A DNA stretch of 64,000 bases from Anaerocolumna sp. MB42-C2 (GTDB lineage Bacteria; Bacillota; Clostridia; Lachnospirales; Lachnospiraceae). The notes beneath the pieces are model-generated. The model did no database searches. It saw only the letters and a program-made list of their open reading frames with translations, and was not told the DNA's origin. This document shows positions 8,853-18,897 of the stretch, piece after piece. The stretch covers positions 2,232,001 to 2,296,000 of the forward strand of contig NZ_CP133190.1 of the NCBI RefSeq assembly GCF_030913705.1. Direction: 5' to 3'. A program made the translations under genes and the position numbers. Position 1 is the stretch's first letter, and every line of letters starts with the position of its first letter.

Positions 8853-10081
8853 CTATCCATGCCTTCCTTCTTCTCATCCAATGCCACTTCAAAAACAGTT
8901 CCCTCAAAATCACTTCTGACGTTAATAGTCCCTCCGTGCATCCCGATAATACTCTTTGCTATAGCAAGTCCTAAACCGGTTCCTCCTGTTTCGCTGGATC
9001 TTGAACCTTCTACCCGGTAAAAACGTTCAAATATATTCTGTAAATCTTTCTCCGGAATTAATTTGCCGTAATTTGTCACCGATACAATGACTTTATTATC
9101 AACTTTATTTAATTTTAACTTAATACTTTTTCCATCCTTACCGTATTTAATTGCATTACTGATTAGGTTTGCAAAAGCCCTGGCTAGCAGATTCCCGTCT
9201 GCTACAATGATTGCAGATGGGAAACTGGTATTAAATTCATACTCCAGTTCATATTCCTGAAAGCTGGGATAAAATTCATCCAGCAGCTGGTTTATAAATT
9301 TGACCATATCTATCTCAGATAACTCCATAGTAACCTCTCCGAAACTGAAATTCGTATAAGCAAATAAATCTTCAATCAATTTTTCCAGCCTTTTTGATTT
9401 ACTGTATGCAATTTCCACATATCGCTGTTTCACTTCAGGTGTTAATTTGTCTTTATCGGAGACCAGTTCCAGATATCCAATAATGGAAGTCAGCGGAGTT
9501 CTCAGATCATGAGCCACGCTGGTAATTAATTCGTTTTTTGTATATTCACTTTTCCGTTCATTGTCAATTAACTGCTTAATATCCTCTGCCATCTGATTTA
9601 ATTTAGATGCAATGAAACCAAACTCATCATCATTATTTATATCGATTTGAGTATTGAAATCCCCTGATGAAATGACAGATATACCTCCGGCTATTTTTTC
9701 CATATAAGTACCAAACTTTCTGGTAAGCAGTAAAAAATAAGTCGTAAATAATACCACACCCGTAATTAAAGCTATACTTACCACAACGAAAACAATTCCT
9801 TTGCCTAGGGGTATATTTTGATTCGTAACCGTATTCTGTATGTCATTAACCGGATAACGATTTAAGGAGGCCCCGTTATCCATAATATAATTGTTTACAC
9901 TGTTACCAATCTGTCCCTTCTGCAGTTTTGTTCCCCCACCGCCAAGAGCATGATATACCAGATATATGCCAAAGAATAAAACTGCTTCCGACAGGATGGT
10001 ATATACCAGACCAAGAAGGCTGTATAAAACAATTTCAAAACGAAAGCTTTTAAATATACTATTTTTCAATTTTGTATCCAA
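8849..10081 (-). CDS. sensor histidine kinase
   Basis: Membrane histidine kinase, 410 residues. Two membrane segments (about 18-44 and 95-118) flank a short ~50-residue extracellular loop. A HAMP linker spans about 119-175, and the phosphorylated His is His191 in VAHDLRTPLTSIIGYLEL. The ATP-binding part shows the N box NLISNAIKYG, then ERFYRVEGS and G boxes GGTGLGLAIAKSI. It follows and overlaps the response regulator by 23 bp, so the two are a pair. The short sensor loop fits kinases that sense a membrane partner, here plausibly the 902-residue protein or the transporter. Confidence 0.93.
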   Translation of the reverse strand: MDTKLKNSIFKSFRFEIVLYSLLGLVYTILSEAVLFFGIYLVYHALGGGGTKLQKGQIGNSVNNYIMDNGASLNRYPVNDIQNTVTNQNIPLGKGIVFVVVSIALITGVVLFTTYFLLLTRKFGTYMEKIAGGISVISSGDFNTQIDINNDDEFGFIASKLNQMAEDIKQLIDNERKSEYTKNELITSVAHDLRTPLTSIIGYLELVSDKDKLTPEVKQRYVEIAYSKSKRLEKLIEDLFAYTNFSFGEVTMELSEIDMVKFINQLLDEFYPSFQEYELEYEFNTSFPSAIIVADGNLLARAFANLISNAIKYGKDGKSIKLKLNKVDNKVIVSVTNYGKLIPEKDLQNIFERFYRVEGSRSSETGGTGLGLAIAKSIIGMHGGTINVRSDFEGTVFEVALDEKKEGMDR

Positions 10082-10760
10082 CTCCCCAAACAGTTTTTAT
10101 AATTTGTGCATTACGGGAATCCATCTCAATCTTCTCCCGGAGTCTGCGGATATGAACCATAACCGTATTATTGGCTTCATACATCTTCTCATTCCATACT
10201 CTCTCAAATATTTCATCCGTACTGAATACACGGCCGGGATTACTAGCTAATAGATAGAGTATATCAAATTCAATGGGGGTTAATTTTACTTCCTTTTCAT
10301 AAGCAGTTACACGATGGTCTTCTTTATTAATAACCAGATGATTTACGACTATTTCCTTATCCACCCTTTCTTCATGGGAATTAGGATTAAACTTGGTATA
10401 ACGTCTCAACTGGGATTTTACACGAGCCGTTAATTCCAGTGGATTAAAAGGTTTTATTACATAATCATCAGCTCCGGTGCTAAGACCTATGATTTTATCA
10501 ATGTCGGCTGATTTGGCACTTAACATTATGATAGGAATCGTACTGGTATTACGAATGGTTTTGCACATATTTAAACCGTCAATGCCTGGCATCATTATGT
10601 CCAGGATAATTAATTTTATATCTTCCTTTTCCAGTATCTCATAACCTTCTTTTGCATTAAAGGCCTTAAATACCTTATATCCGTCGCTAACCAAATGTAT
10701 CTCAACAAGTTCAGCTATCTCCCTGTCATCATCCACTACCAATATACTGGTCTGTTCCAT
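10059..10760 (-). CDS. OmpR/PhoB-family response regulator
   Basis: Two-domain regulator, 233 residues. Receiver domain residues 1-120 carry the acidic pair in VVDDD, the phospho-acceptor Asp54 in LIILDIMMPGIDG, and the conserved Lys in DDYVIKPFNPLEL. The C-terminal winged helix (about 135-232) ends VWGVGYKIEK, as in the OmpR family. It is the first gene of the five-gene operon and probably controls it. A degenerate palindromic repeat (10810-10857) lies just upstream, in its leader or promoter. Confidence 0.95.
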   Translation of the reverse strand: MEQTSILVVDDDREIAELVEIHLVSDGYKVFKAFNAKEGYEILEKEDIKLIILDIMMPGIDGLNMCKTIRNTSTIPIIMLSAKSADIDKIIGLSTGADDYVIKPFNPLELTARVKSQLRRYTKFNPNSHEERVDKEIVVNHLVINKEDHRVTAYEKEVKLTPIEFDILYLLASNPGRVFSTDEIFERVWNEKMYEANNTVMVHIRRLREKIEMDSRNAQIIKTVWGVGYKIEK

Positions 10761-10809
10761 AAATACCTGTCCATCCCTTCTATGATTTATAATAAAAACG
10801 GTTATTACG

Positions 10810-10857
10810 GGTTTTTGTTTCGATAGGAAAGTTTTTAAAACTTTCCCGCGAAGTAAA
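10810..10857. repeat. diverged copy of the palindromic AAGTTC repeat
   Basis: Hairpin with arms around GGAAAGTTTTTAAAACTTTCC and outer TTTCG/CGAA pairing, flanked by T and A runs. Its layout matches the repeats at 11278, 36024 and 44583, but the core has drifted to AAAGTTT. It lies 50-97 bp upstream of the response regulator start. Confidence 0.5.
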
Positions 10858-11277
10858 AATATCTATTAAATTAATTATTTACATGATTTAACAAATTATT
10901 GTCTGTATGCTAAGCTTTTATCGTCTTTTTCATATATATTGTATCTGATTTGCTAATATCTATCAATAATAATTATTCTAAGAAGTAAATCAGAACTCTT
11001 AAAATCAGGAATTTATATCCTGAATTACTGTATTATTTCACTAATCTCATACAATATAACTTGGTATCTTAAGCCACGCAAATGTTACCTGAAATCAAGG
11101 GAATTTAAGAATTTGACCCCTCCGGCGGAATTCTTATCTTTTAATAAAAACTGCAGTAACTTTCTATTTCATACTAGCATATCTATCTATAAAAATCTTT
11201 ACTTTTTTCTTACAAAACCTTGCTATTCCCTATCAGCATTCTGACAATTTTAAACAATTCGGAATAAAACCTGGAAG
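10858..11277. other. intergenic region, no gene seen
   Basis: About 420 bp between the response regulator leader and the RNase P RNA terminator region. It is AT-rich with no coding frame recognised. A weak stem AAGAATT/AATTCTT at 11111-11139 has a GC-rich loop; its role is unknown. The promoter of the five-gene operon (minus strand) should lie here. Confidence 0.4.
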
Positions 11278-11327
11278 GCTTTTTTATTGCATAGTTAAGT
11301 TCGGAGAACTTTCCTATGCAATAAAAA
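11278..11327. repeat. palindromic AAGTTC repeat next to rnpB terminator
   Basis: Palindrome with outer TTTTTTATTGCATAG / CTATGCAATAAAAAA arms and inner core AAGTTCGGAGAACTT. Its A/T arm merges into the T-tract of the rnpB terminator. It is clearly related to copies at 36024-36098 and 44583-44640. Confidence 0.75.
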
Positions 11328-11352
11328 AACACTACCCGAAAGAGCAGTGTTT
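11327..11352 (-). terminator. rnpB terminator
   Basis: Stem AAACACT (11327-11333) / AGTGTTT (11346-11352) with a GC-rich loop; on the minus strand it is followed by a run of T residues just after the 3' end of RNase P RNA. Confidence 0.85.
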
Positions 11353-11361
11353 GTATCTTTT

Positions 11362-11730
11362 AGATGAGCAGCACTATAAGCCGAGTTCTGTATTAAATGA
11401 TCATCTATCTTTGCCATATGTTGCCATGTGGCTCATTTGCTTTACGCAAACCGCGACCTACCCTAAAGCACGACGGGCAGCCGTATCGCTTTAAATTCGG
11501 TCTTGCTTCGAGTGGGGTTTACATATGCCCTGGTTGTTACCAACCAGGCGGTGGTCTCTTACTCCACCCTTCCAACCTTACCTGAGCTAACAGGCGGTAT
11601 ATTTCTGTTGCACTATCCTTAGAGTCGCCTCTACCGGACGTTATCCGGCACTCTGCCCTATGAAGCTCGGACTTTCCTCACCTAAGGCCTTTCGGCAGCT
11701 AATAGGCGCGATCATCTGTGCTACTCACAG
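11362..11730 (-). ncRNA. rnpB: RNase P RNA
   Basis: Catalytic RNA of RNase P, which removes 5' leaders from pre-tRNAs. The minus strand carries the universal block GAGGAAAGTCCGAGCTTC near the 5' end and ACAGAACTCGGCTTAT near the 3' end. The closing P1 helix pairs GAGTAGCAC (11726-11718) with GTGCTGCTC (11374-11366). Length is about 365 nt, normal for the bacterial RNA. The exact ends are estimates from the P1 helix. A terminator follows directly. Confidence 0.95.
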
Positions 11731-11736
11731 AATGAC

Positions 11737-11765
11737 ATTTTAACATGAAAAGTTATGAAAGTAAA
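11737..11765 (-). promoter_or_regulatory. rnpB promoter
   Basis: On the minus strand TTTACT (11765-11760) and TAAAAT (11742-11737) are separated by 17 bp and end a few bases upstream of the predicted 5' end of RNase P RNA. Confidence 0.65.
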
Positions 11766-11825
11766 TACTTAGGCAGAAAGAAATATTTTCATATTATTAC
11801 AAAACCCTTGGCTGTAACTTTATAA

Positions 11826-13487
11826 TTAAACTTTAAAACAGCTGCCCCCGATAAATTCCTTCATGATGGAGTTTTGTGGTACAACTTCACTGTTAACTCC
11901 CAGAAAATAATCCAGGAATTTAAGCAGCCTTTTCGCTTCTACATACTCTTCGGATTCCCTGTCGATACCAAACAAAACAGGTTCCGCATATTGTTTTAAG
12001 ATGGCCAGTTCATAAATTAAAGCTGAATTAAAAAATACATCTGCATCCTCCTGAAACGGAAAGATATTTTCTTCCTCACCCCTTCTTACGGAAGACCACA
12101 TACTTATGGTTTTCTGGCCGGTGGCACCTCTGGTTCTGGAATCGCGAACCATTCTTCTAAGCAATCTTAGATCGGTGGTCGGTATTCGATTATGCTCATC
12201 AATATTAAGAGAGGTTAAGGCACTGATATAAATTTTGAACTTTTTATCCCTTGGCAGGCTATAGGAAAGCTTATCATTTAAACCATGGATACCTTCGATA
12301 ACTAAGATGTCATTGGATCCTAAGGTTTTATAATTACCTTTATATTCCCGATGTCCGGTTTTGAAATTAAAGCTCGGCAGTTCTACTGTTTTTCCCTGCA
12401 ATAGATCGGTCATGTTTTTATTAAATGTTTCCAAATCAATTGCGTCAAGGGATTCGTAATTCGGTTTTCCCTCCTCATCCAAGGGAGTGTTTTCTCTTTC
12501 CACAAAATAATTATCCACTGCTATAGGATGAGGATTTAGTCCATGGGTTTTTAGCTGTATGGATAAACGGTAAGAAAATGTAGTTTTGCCGGAAGAAGAT
12601 GGACCGGCAATCATAACCAGCTTTTTCCCTGACTTTTTAATCATTTCCGCAATCTCACCGATTTTCATCTCCTGTAAAGCTTCCTGGGTCAGAATAATTT
12701 CATTCATTTTCCCCTCAACAATCGCATCATTTAATGCCCCAACCGTATCGATCCCCATAGCCCGGGACCACCGGTTTGACTCCTTTAATGATCGGAACAG
12801 TTTATCCTGGGGTTTAAAAGGCTCTAATACACTGGGATTATTTTTTTCCGGTAATAACAGCATGATTCCCTCATCATATAAGAACAGGTCAAAATACTTT
12901 AAATATCCGGTACTCGGAGGCATAAACCCATAATAGTAATCCTCAAACCCCTCTAAGTTGTAGATGTTGGCTTTCGATACCCTGCGGTACTTAAATAATC
13001 TCTCTTTATCATACATTCCATATAACTTGAATAATTCAATGGCATCTGCCGTACCGATGGACTTTTTCGTTATGGGAAGATTCTTATCAATTAAGGATTT
13101 CATTTTCTCTTTTACAGCAAGACACTGTTCTTCTGTAATTGGCTCTTTTGTATCTGTCTGACAATAAAGCCCGTTACCCACAGAATACTCTATGGATATC
13201 TTACGGATATTGGGGGATCCGATTACACTGTAAATCGCTTTTAACATAACCAAGGTCAATCCCCTGTTATATGTTTTATGTCCTGCGTCTTCTGCGGTAG
13301 TTACAAAACGGATTTTACAGTCATTTTGTACTGTTTTCTGCAGTTCCCTTAACCGGTCATTTACAAATGCCAATATGATATCATCTTTATAATCCTTTTG
13401 GTATTCCCTGCTGATTTCAAGTAAGGATATGCCTTTCGGATATTCCTTAATGTTACCGTTTATTTCTGCCCGAATTATTTGCTGCAT
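11826..13487 (-). CDS. TGS-domain nucleoside (uridine-like) kinase
   Basis: 553-residue cytoplasmic protein. The N-terminal ~65 residues resemble a TGS domain, and residues ~65-200 resemble the second additional domain of threonyl-tRNA synthetase (AGHKTYNRG motif). The C-terminal half is a uridine kinase/phosphoribulokinase-type P-loop kinase with GPSSSGKTTF at 295-304, the Asp/Tyr nucleoside site VDNYFVER and the VIEGIHGLND strand. Such fusions are common in clostridia and are annotated as nucleoside kinases; the preferred nucleoside cannot be told from sequence. The gene is last in the dnaG-rpoD-trmK cluster, 13 bp after trmK. Confidence 0.88.
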   Translation of the reverse strand: MQQIIRAEINGNIKEYPKGISLLEISREYQKDYKDDIILAFVNDRLRELQKTVQNDCKIRFVTTAEDAGHKTYNRGLTLVMLKAIYSVIGSPNIRKISIEYSVGNGLYCQTDTKEPITEEQCLAVKEKMKSLIDKNLPITKKSIGTADAIELFKLYGMYDKERLFKYRRVSKANIYNLEGFEDYYYGFMPPSTGYLKYFDLFLYDEGIMLLLPEKNNPSVLEPFKPQDKLFRSLKESNRWSRAMGIDTVGALNDAIVEGKMNEIILTQEALQEMKIGEIAEMIKKSGKKLVMIAGPSSSGKTTFSYRLSIQLKTHGLNPHPIAVDNYFVERENTPLDEEGKPNYESLDAIDLETFNKNMTDLLQGKTVELPSFNFKTGHREYKGNYKTLGSNDILVIEGIHGLNDKLSYSLPRDKKFKIYISALTSLNIDEHNRIPTTDLRLLRRMVRDSRTRGATGQKTISMWSSVRRGEEENIFPFQEDADVFFNSALIYELAILKQYAEPVLFGIDRESEEYVEAKRLLKFLDYFLGVNSEVVPQNSIMKEFIGGSCFKV

Positions 13488-13500
13488 AAAAGGCCTCCTT

Positions 13501-14199
13501 TCACTTAAAATAAGTTAATGCTTCTTCAATATATGCAATCTCCTGTTTAACCTGACCTAAACGTTCCATAGACTTTTCAGTTGGATTAAGTAATAACTCT
13601 GTTTTAACATCCTCACGGATTCTATACTCCCGTTCTAAATATTCCATCATAAGCGGTTCTCTCTGTTCCAATAACAGTTTACCGTATTGGTAAAATACTT
13701 CACGTTTATAATCGGTTTTAGCAGGTACAGGAAATGCTTTTAGGATAAAGTAATATTTTCCATCCTCTTTAATCATTTGTTCCTTCTTTATATCATAACC
13801 ATTACGATGTAAATACTTGCGAACCAAATGTATTTCCGATTGGGGCTGTAAAATCAGCTCAGTGCTTTTTTCTACTGCTTCAAAACCCTCATCCAATATT
13901 TTAATCACAAGAGCTCCCCCCATTCCGGCTATCAGAATGGTGTCTGCTTCTCCCGGTTCCAGTTTTTGTAATCCGTCCGATAGTCTGGTCTGAATACAAT
14001 GATTAAATCCATGATTATAAATATTCTCTTTCGCCCGTTGCAGGGGACCTTTATTTACATCCATTGCAATTACATTCGGAGCTATCTTATTTTTTATAAG
14101 ATATATTGATATGTAGGCATGGTCGCATCCTACATCAGCAACCCTGTTTCCTATGGTAACAGTATCTGCAACTGCCTTCAAACGCTGTGATAATTGCAT
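13501..14199 (-). CDS. trmK: tRNA (adenine-22-N1)-methyltransferase
   Basis: SAM-dependent methyltransferase of about 232 residues, family TrmK (YqfN), which makes m1A22 in tRNA. SAM-binding motif I is VADVGCDHAYISIYL (about 20-35), motif II is NVIAMDVNKGPL, and the family stretch DTILIAGMGGALVIKIL lies at about 85-100. It sits directly downstream of rpoD (34 bp gap), the usual Firmicute arrangement. Confidence 0.92.
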   Translation of the reverse strand: MQLSQRLKAVADTVTIGNRVADVGCDHAYISIYLIKNKIAPNVIAMDVNKGPLQRAKENIYNHGFNHCIQTRLSDGLQKLEPGEADTILIAGMGGALVIKILDEGFEAVEKSTELILQPQSEIHLVRKYLHRNGYDIKKEQMIKEDGKYYFILKAFPVPAKTDYKREVFYQYGKLLLEQREPLMMEYLEREYRIREDVKTELLLNPTEKSMERLGQVKQEIAYIEEALTYFK

Positions 14200-14233
14200 G
14201 ATATCCTCTTTCTTCTGTTCATTTTATGCAAAG

Positions 14234-15325
14234 TTACTCCAAATAATCCTTTAACTTACGGCTTCGGCTCGGGTGTCTTAACTTACGCAGCGCTTTCGCC
14301 TCAATCTGACGGATTCTTTCCCTTGTTACGTTAAATTCCTTACCTACTTCTTCTAAGGTACGGGCTCGTCCGTCATCCAAACCGAAACGTAGTCTTAATA
14401 CCTTCTGTTCCCTATCCGTTAAAGTTCCAAGCACATCAATTAATTGTTCTTTTAACAAGGTAAATGCAGCCGCATCTGCCGGAACCGGAACATTATCATC
14501 CTGTATAAAATCTCCCAAATGGCTGTCCTCTTCTTCACCAATGGGTGTCTCTAAGGAAACCGGCTCCTGGGAAATCTTTTGGATTTCTCTAACCCTTTCC
14601 ACTGGTATATTCATTTCAGCAGCCACTTCTTCCGGATATGGTTCTCTGCCTAATTCCTGAAGGAGCTGTCTTTGTACTCGAATTAATTTATTGATGGTTT
14701 CTACCATATGCACCGGAATACGAATTGTTCTCGCCTGATCGGCGATCGCTCTGGTAATAGCCTGTCTAATCCACCAGGTAGCATAAGTACTGAACTTAAA
14801 ACCTTTTGTATAATCAAATTTTTCAACAGCTTTAATAAGGCCTAAATTACCCTCCTGAATAAGATCCAGAAACATCATACCCCTGCCTACATAACGCTTG
14901 GCTATACTGACAACAAGACGGAGATTCGCTTCAGCTAACCGTTTTTTGGCATCAGCATCTCCGACTTTCATTCTTCTCGCGAGTTCAATCTCATCGTCCG
15001 CACTAAGTAACGGCACCTTTCCGATTTCTTTCAGATACATTCTTACCGGATCATCAATACTGATTCCCTCCGGTATAGAGAAATCAATTTCTTCCAGCTC
15101 TTCGTCATCCTCTAATATTATGTCATCTTCCTCATCTGTTATGCGGAGTACGTCCACATTGTTTGCCTCAAGAAATTCATATATTCTCTCGACCATAGTA
15201 GGATCCATATCAAAATCGACAAAGAAATCATTTATTTCCTGAAATTCAAGGACATTCTTTTTTTTCTTCGCAAAGACTAATAACTCTTTTAGTTTTTCCG
15301 AAAATTTAACCAAACTCTCATCCAT
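14234..15325 (-). CDS. rpoD: RNA polymerase primary sigma factor (sigma-A)
   Basis: Housekeeping sigma factor, 363 residues. Region 1.1 is at the N-terminus with an acidic stretch; region 1.2 is [20 protein letters not shown]. Region 2 contains the [20 protein letters not shown] and [20 protein letters not shown] motifs that contact core and the -10 element, and region 4 ends with the helix-turn-helix [20 protein letters not shown] and [12 protein letters not shown]. It follows dnaG as in most Firmicutes (macromolecular synthesis operon). Confidence 0.97.
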   Translation of the reverse strand: MDESLVKFSEKLKELLVFAKKKKNVLEFQEINDFFVDFDMDPTMVERIYEFLEANNVDVLRITDEEDDIILEDDEELEEIDFSIPEGISIDDPVRMYLKEIGKVPLLSADDEIELARRMKVGDADAKKRLAEANLRLVVSIAKRYVGRGMMFLDLIQEGNLGLIKAVEKFDYTKGFKFSTYATWWIRQAITRAIADQARTIRIPVHMVETINKLIRVQRQLLQELGREPYPEEVAAEMNIPVERVREIQKISQEPVSLETPIGEEEDSHLGDFIQDDNVPVPADAAAFTLLKEQLIDVLGTLTDREQKVLRLRFGLDDGRARTLEEVGKEFNVTRERIRQIEAKALRKLRHPSRSRKLKDYLE

Positions 15326-15469
15326 TATTTATCCATCCTCCTTTAGAATTAACCGTTAAAGTTACTATCTATATAAAAAGGCCTGTATTCAAATAATAAT
15401 TATTACTTACACTCTTTTAATCGTTATACCTATCCAGTCACTTTAGATCCGCGAATAGATACTAGTATT

Positions 15470-17257
15470 CTAACCATCATTAAAAGAAATATGCAATTTC
15501 TGTAAGTCTGCCTGTTCCCGGATAATAATCTGAAGTGCCTGAATATCATTGTTTTCTATGGCTTTTTTACTTTGCACATCCAAACTGGTCTTCTTAATAC
15601 GAAGCACCGTTTCTTCCAATGCTTTTCTCCGCTCAGACTCGCTCATTTCCCCCCTCATCTCCATATTAAAAAGAGATGCTGCCTCACTCTGTTCTTCTTT
15701 GCTTTCAAATCGGTTAATTATTTTAGCCGGCATTACGGCATGTTCCGTTTCATATTGTTCAAACAGCATTCCGGCCACCTGTTGATACAACTGCTCCGTA
15801 AAATCCTCAGGACCAATAATCCCTTTTATCTTATCAAATATTTTCGTATCTTCTATTAACCAGGTCAGAAGTATTTTCTGAGACTGCCGGATTCCATCTT
15901 CAGGAACATTTTTTTGTCTTCCCCCATCCGTCTTTCGTTCCTTAGGCTGATCATTTTGTCCTATTACAATCTGCGCACCATATCGGTTCACTAATTTTTT
16001 CAGATTCTCAAAACCAATCATATATTTAGCAGCCACAGCTTCAATGTAGTTGTTTCTTTCTATTTCTTCCGTAAACACCAGCATTTTCTTGGCAATCTCA
16101 TTAAAAAACCTGGTTTTCTGCTCCGGATCACTAAGGTCATAATCCCGTTCCAATATATCAACTTCAAATAAGAAAGCATTCTTAGCTGTTTCCGTTCGTT
16201 TCTTAAATTCTTCCCCACCGAGAGCTTTTATGAATTCATCCGGGTCCTTATAAGGTTTCATATCAACAACCTTGGCAGTCAAACCTGCTTCCTTTAATAT
16301 AGGAATTGCTCTTAATGCCGCTTTAATTCCCGCATCATCACTATCATAAGTGAGTAATACTTCATTGGTATACCGCTTTAATAAATTAGCCTGCAGTCCG
16401 GTAAATGCCGTTCCCAGGGAAGCTACGGCATTCGTAAACCCAGCCTGATGCAAGGCAATTACGTCCATATACCCCTCGCAGATTATCATGTTAGGTTTTC
16501 TGGAAATCCTTGCAAAATTAAGTCCGTACAGATTCCGGCTTTTATCAAAAAGTTTAGTCTCCGGTGAGTTAAGGTATTTCGGTGTTCCCTCACCCATAAC
16601 ACGTCCGCCGAAACCGATTACCCGGTTATTTACATCCATAATCGGGTACATTACCCGGTTCCAGAATTTATCATATACTTTTTTCTTTTCATCAAAACTG
16701 ATTAAACCGGATTCCCTTAAAATATTGTCCTCATATCCTATGTGTTTTAGGTATTGATATAAGTCATCTCCGGTTTTATTGGAATATCCTAATCCGAATT
16801 GTTTTATGGTGTTCTCGGAGATTTCCCTGTTTTTTAAATACCCGTATGCTGCTTGTCCACGTTCAGACTTCAATTGATAATAAAAATATTTAGCAGCTTC
16901 TTTATTGATCTCAAGCAGTCTGTTTTTAAGCCCTGCCTGCTTCTTCGCTTCTTCACTATACTCCGCTTCGGGTAGGTTTACCCCCACCCTGCCTGCTAAA
17001 AACTTTAAAGCTTCCACAAAAGTATAATTTTCATATTCCATAATAAAGGTAAATACATTCCCTCCCACGCCGCAGCCAAAGCAATGATACATCTGTTTTG
17101 CACCGCTGACGCTAAAAGACGGGGATTTCTCATTATGAAACGGGCAGAGCCCCATATGGCTGCCGCCTTTTTTCTGAAGTTTAACATAGGAACCAATTAC
17201 ATCCACTATGTCGTTTTTCATTCTGATTTCTTCTACCAATTCTTCAGGATAAAACAT
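15470..17257 (-). CDS. dnaG: DNA primase
   Basis: Primase that makes RNA primers at the replication fork. It has an N-terminal zinc ribbon with CPFHNEKSPSF and HCFGCGVGG, a TOPRIM catalytic core with IICEGYMDVIAL and the acidic LLTYDSDDAG, and a C-terminal helicase-binding part; about 595 residues, the normal size. I place the start at 17257 (MFYPEELVEEI), which has AGGAG at good spacing; the longer frame starting at 17320 adds 21 residues with no family match. First gene of the dnaG-rpoD-trmK cluster. Confidence 0.96.
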   Translation of the reverse strand: MFYPEELVEEIRMKNDIVDVIGSYVKLQKKGGSHMGLCPFHNEKSPSFSVSGAKQMYHCFGCGVGGNVFTFIMEYENYTFVEALKFLAGRVGVNLPEAEYSEEAKKQAGLKNRLLEINKEAAKYFYYQLKSERGQAAYGYLKNREISENTIKQFGLGYSNKTGDDLYQYLKHIGYEDNILRESGLISFDEKKKVYDKFWNRVMYPIMDVNNRVIGFGGRVMGEGTPKYLNSPETKLFDKSRNLYGLNFARISRKPNMIICEGYMDVIALHQAGFTNAVASLGTAFTGLQANLLKRYTNEVLLTYDSDDAGIKAALRAIPILKEAGLTAKVVDMKPYKDPDEFIKALGGEEFKKRTETAKNAFLFEVDILERDYDLSDPEQKTRFFNEIAKKMLVFTEEIERNNYIEAVAAKYMIGFENLKKLVNRYGAQIVIGQNDQPKERKTDGGRQKNVPEDGIRQSQKILLTWLIEDTKIFDKIKGIIGPEDFTEQLYQQVAGMLFEQYETEHAVMPAKIINRFESKEEQSEAASLFNMEMRGEMSESERRKALEETVLRIKKTSLDVQSKKAIENNDIQALQIIIREQADLQKLHISFNDG

Positions 17258-17518
17258 GGAACTCTCCTTTCTCGTATTTATGATTGCGAAACAATATAGT
17301 TGTCTAAATATTTCATACAATTCATACGAATTTTATAGCTTCTGTTGCCTTTAGGGGCAAGATTCAGCTCTAAAATTGTATAAAATGTATGTCATATGAA
17401 TACATGTTTTGAGTTTCGCAAATGCTTAATTTTTCTATTTAGGCAATTTTAAGAGCTGACATTACCTCCGTGAAGTATTTCTTCCTTTTCAAACAAAAAT
17501 AGTCCGTCCCAGGAAATC

Positions 17519-18565
17519 CTAATAAATACTCCAGGATCTTGGTATGGATAAATCCGTAAATTTTGCCACTGCATAACGGTCCGTCATACCGGCTATATAA
17601 TCGCATACCACTCTGGTTGCAGTCTCACCTTTACTTTCCATCATATACAGGTACTCCTCCGGCAGAAGTTCTAAATTCTTAGTATAATATTCAAACAGCT
17701 GTATCAGCATAGCTTCTGCTTTCTGTTCCTCACCTTTTGCTACAGGGTTGGTATATACACTGCGAAACATATACTTCCGCATTTCAAACATCGCCTTTTC
17801 TATCTCAGGTGACATGGTGATCTCATCCGTATCTTCACTGTGACTTACAATGTCATGTATGATGGTATTTTGTCTTTCTCTGGGGCTGTGTCCCAAAATA
17901 TCCGTATATTGTTTCGGTATGTCTTTCTCTGTAATAATATGGGCCCGGATAGCATCATCAATATCATGGTTGATATAAGCAATTTTATCTGACAATCGAA
18001 CTATTTTACCCTCCAGGGTAGCCGGGCAGCCTTTCGTCTGATGATTTAATATGCCATCCCTTACTTCCTTTGTAAGATTCAAGCCCTTTCCGTGTTTCTC
18101 CAATAATTCCACAACCCGTATACTTTGAATATGATGTTCAAAACCCTCCGGACAGATTTGGTTCAACGCGCGTTCTCCCGCATGGCCAAAGGGAGTGTGT
18201 CCCAAATCATGACCCAGCGCAATGGCCTCCGTAAGATCTTCATTTAAACGTAAAGCTCTTGCTATCGTTCTTGCATTCTGGGATACTTCCAGGGTATGCG
18301 TTAATCTTGTACGATAATGATCTCCCTCCGGAGCTAAAAATACCTGGGTTTTATGTTTTAATCTGCGAAAAGATTTCGAATGGAGAATTCTATCCCGGTC
18401 TCTCTGGTAGATAGGACGTATATCGCAGGGTTCCTCATAAACATCTCTCCCGCTGGAACTGTCACTGAATGCAGCATACGAGCATAAATATTCATGTTCC
18501 CTTTGTTCTAATTTCTGGCGCATATTGATCTTTTTCTCTAATTTGTTATCTTCCAATTGTTCCAT
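17519..18565 (-). CDS. deoxyguanosinetriphosphate triphosphohydrolase-like protein
   Basis: HD-domain dNTPase, about 348 residues, that hydrolyses dNTPs to nucleoside and triphosphate. Metal-site motifs are visible: TRLTHTLEVSQ (first His), LGHDLGHTPFGHAGE (His-Asp pair) and RLSDKIAYINHDIDDA (distal Asp). The ATG at 18565 has AGGAG 8 nt upstream; a TTG immediately before it extends the frame by one codon. It stands upstream of dnaG in the same direction, separated by about 260 bp. Confidence 0.93.
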   Translation of the reverse strand: MEQLEDNKLEKKINMRQKLEQREHEYLCSYAAFSDSSSGRDVYEEPCDIRPIYQRDRDRILHSKSFRRLKHKTQVFLAPEGDHYRTRLTHTLEVSQNARTIARALRLNEDLTEAIALGHDLGHTPFGHAGERALNQICPEGFEHHIQSIRVVELLEKHGKGLNLTKEVRDGILNHQTKGCPATLEGKIVRLSDKIAYINHDIDDAIRAHIITEKDIPKQYTDILGHSPRERQNTIIHDIVSHSEDTDEITMSPEIEKAMFEMRKYMFRSVYTNPVAKGEEQKAEAMLIQLFEYYTKNLELLPEEYLYMMESKGETATRVVCDYIAGMTDRYAVAKFTDLSIPRSWSIY

Positions 18566-18786
18566 CAAATTAACTCCTGTCTGCCTGATTCGTCAGACTT
18601 CAAACAGCCGGTAAAAGTTAATTAATACTTTTACCTAAAACAAATTGTTTCATTTCCTGTTAATACAGGCTTAAATCAAAGAAATGTTATGCCCCAATCT
18701 TATGATAATTTGCCTATATTATTATATATTCTACCAAACTTCCTTATTTCCTTTTTTATTTTTTAATTTTTTACTAATATTACAAA

Positions 18787-18824
18787 AAAACCGTCGACTA
18801 AGATGCTTCTGCATAATAATCGGC
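18787..18824 (-). terminator. probable feo operon terminator
   Basis: On the minus strand an imperfect stem with a perfect ATGC-AGAA-GCAT apex and CCG/CGG base is followed by seven T residues. It lies ~75 bp after the stop of the last feo gene. Confidence 0.6.
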
Positions 18825-18897
18825 GATATTTTTATAAAATTTATTAACTGTACTCCTCAGTCTGGCCATACTTGCAGCCGTCATCTGCACTTTTCGC

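Noticed and set aside
11397..11585. 62-codon frame on the plus strand
   Set aside because: It lies antisense within RNase P RNA and is explained by that RNA's GC-rich helices.
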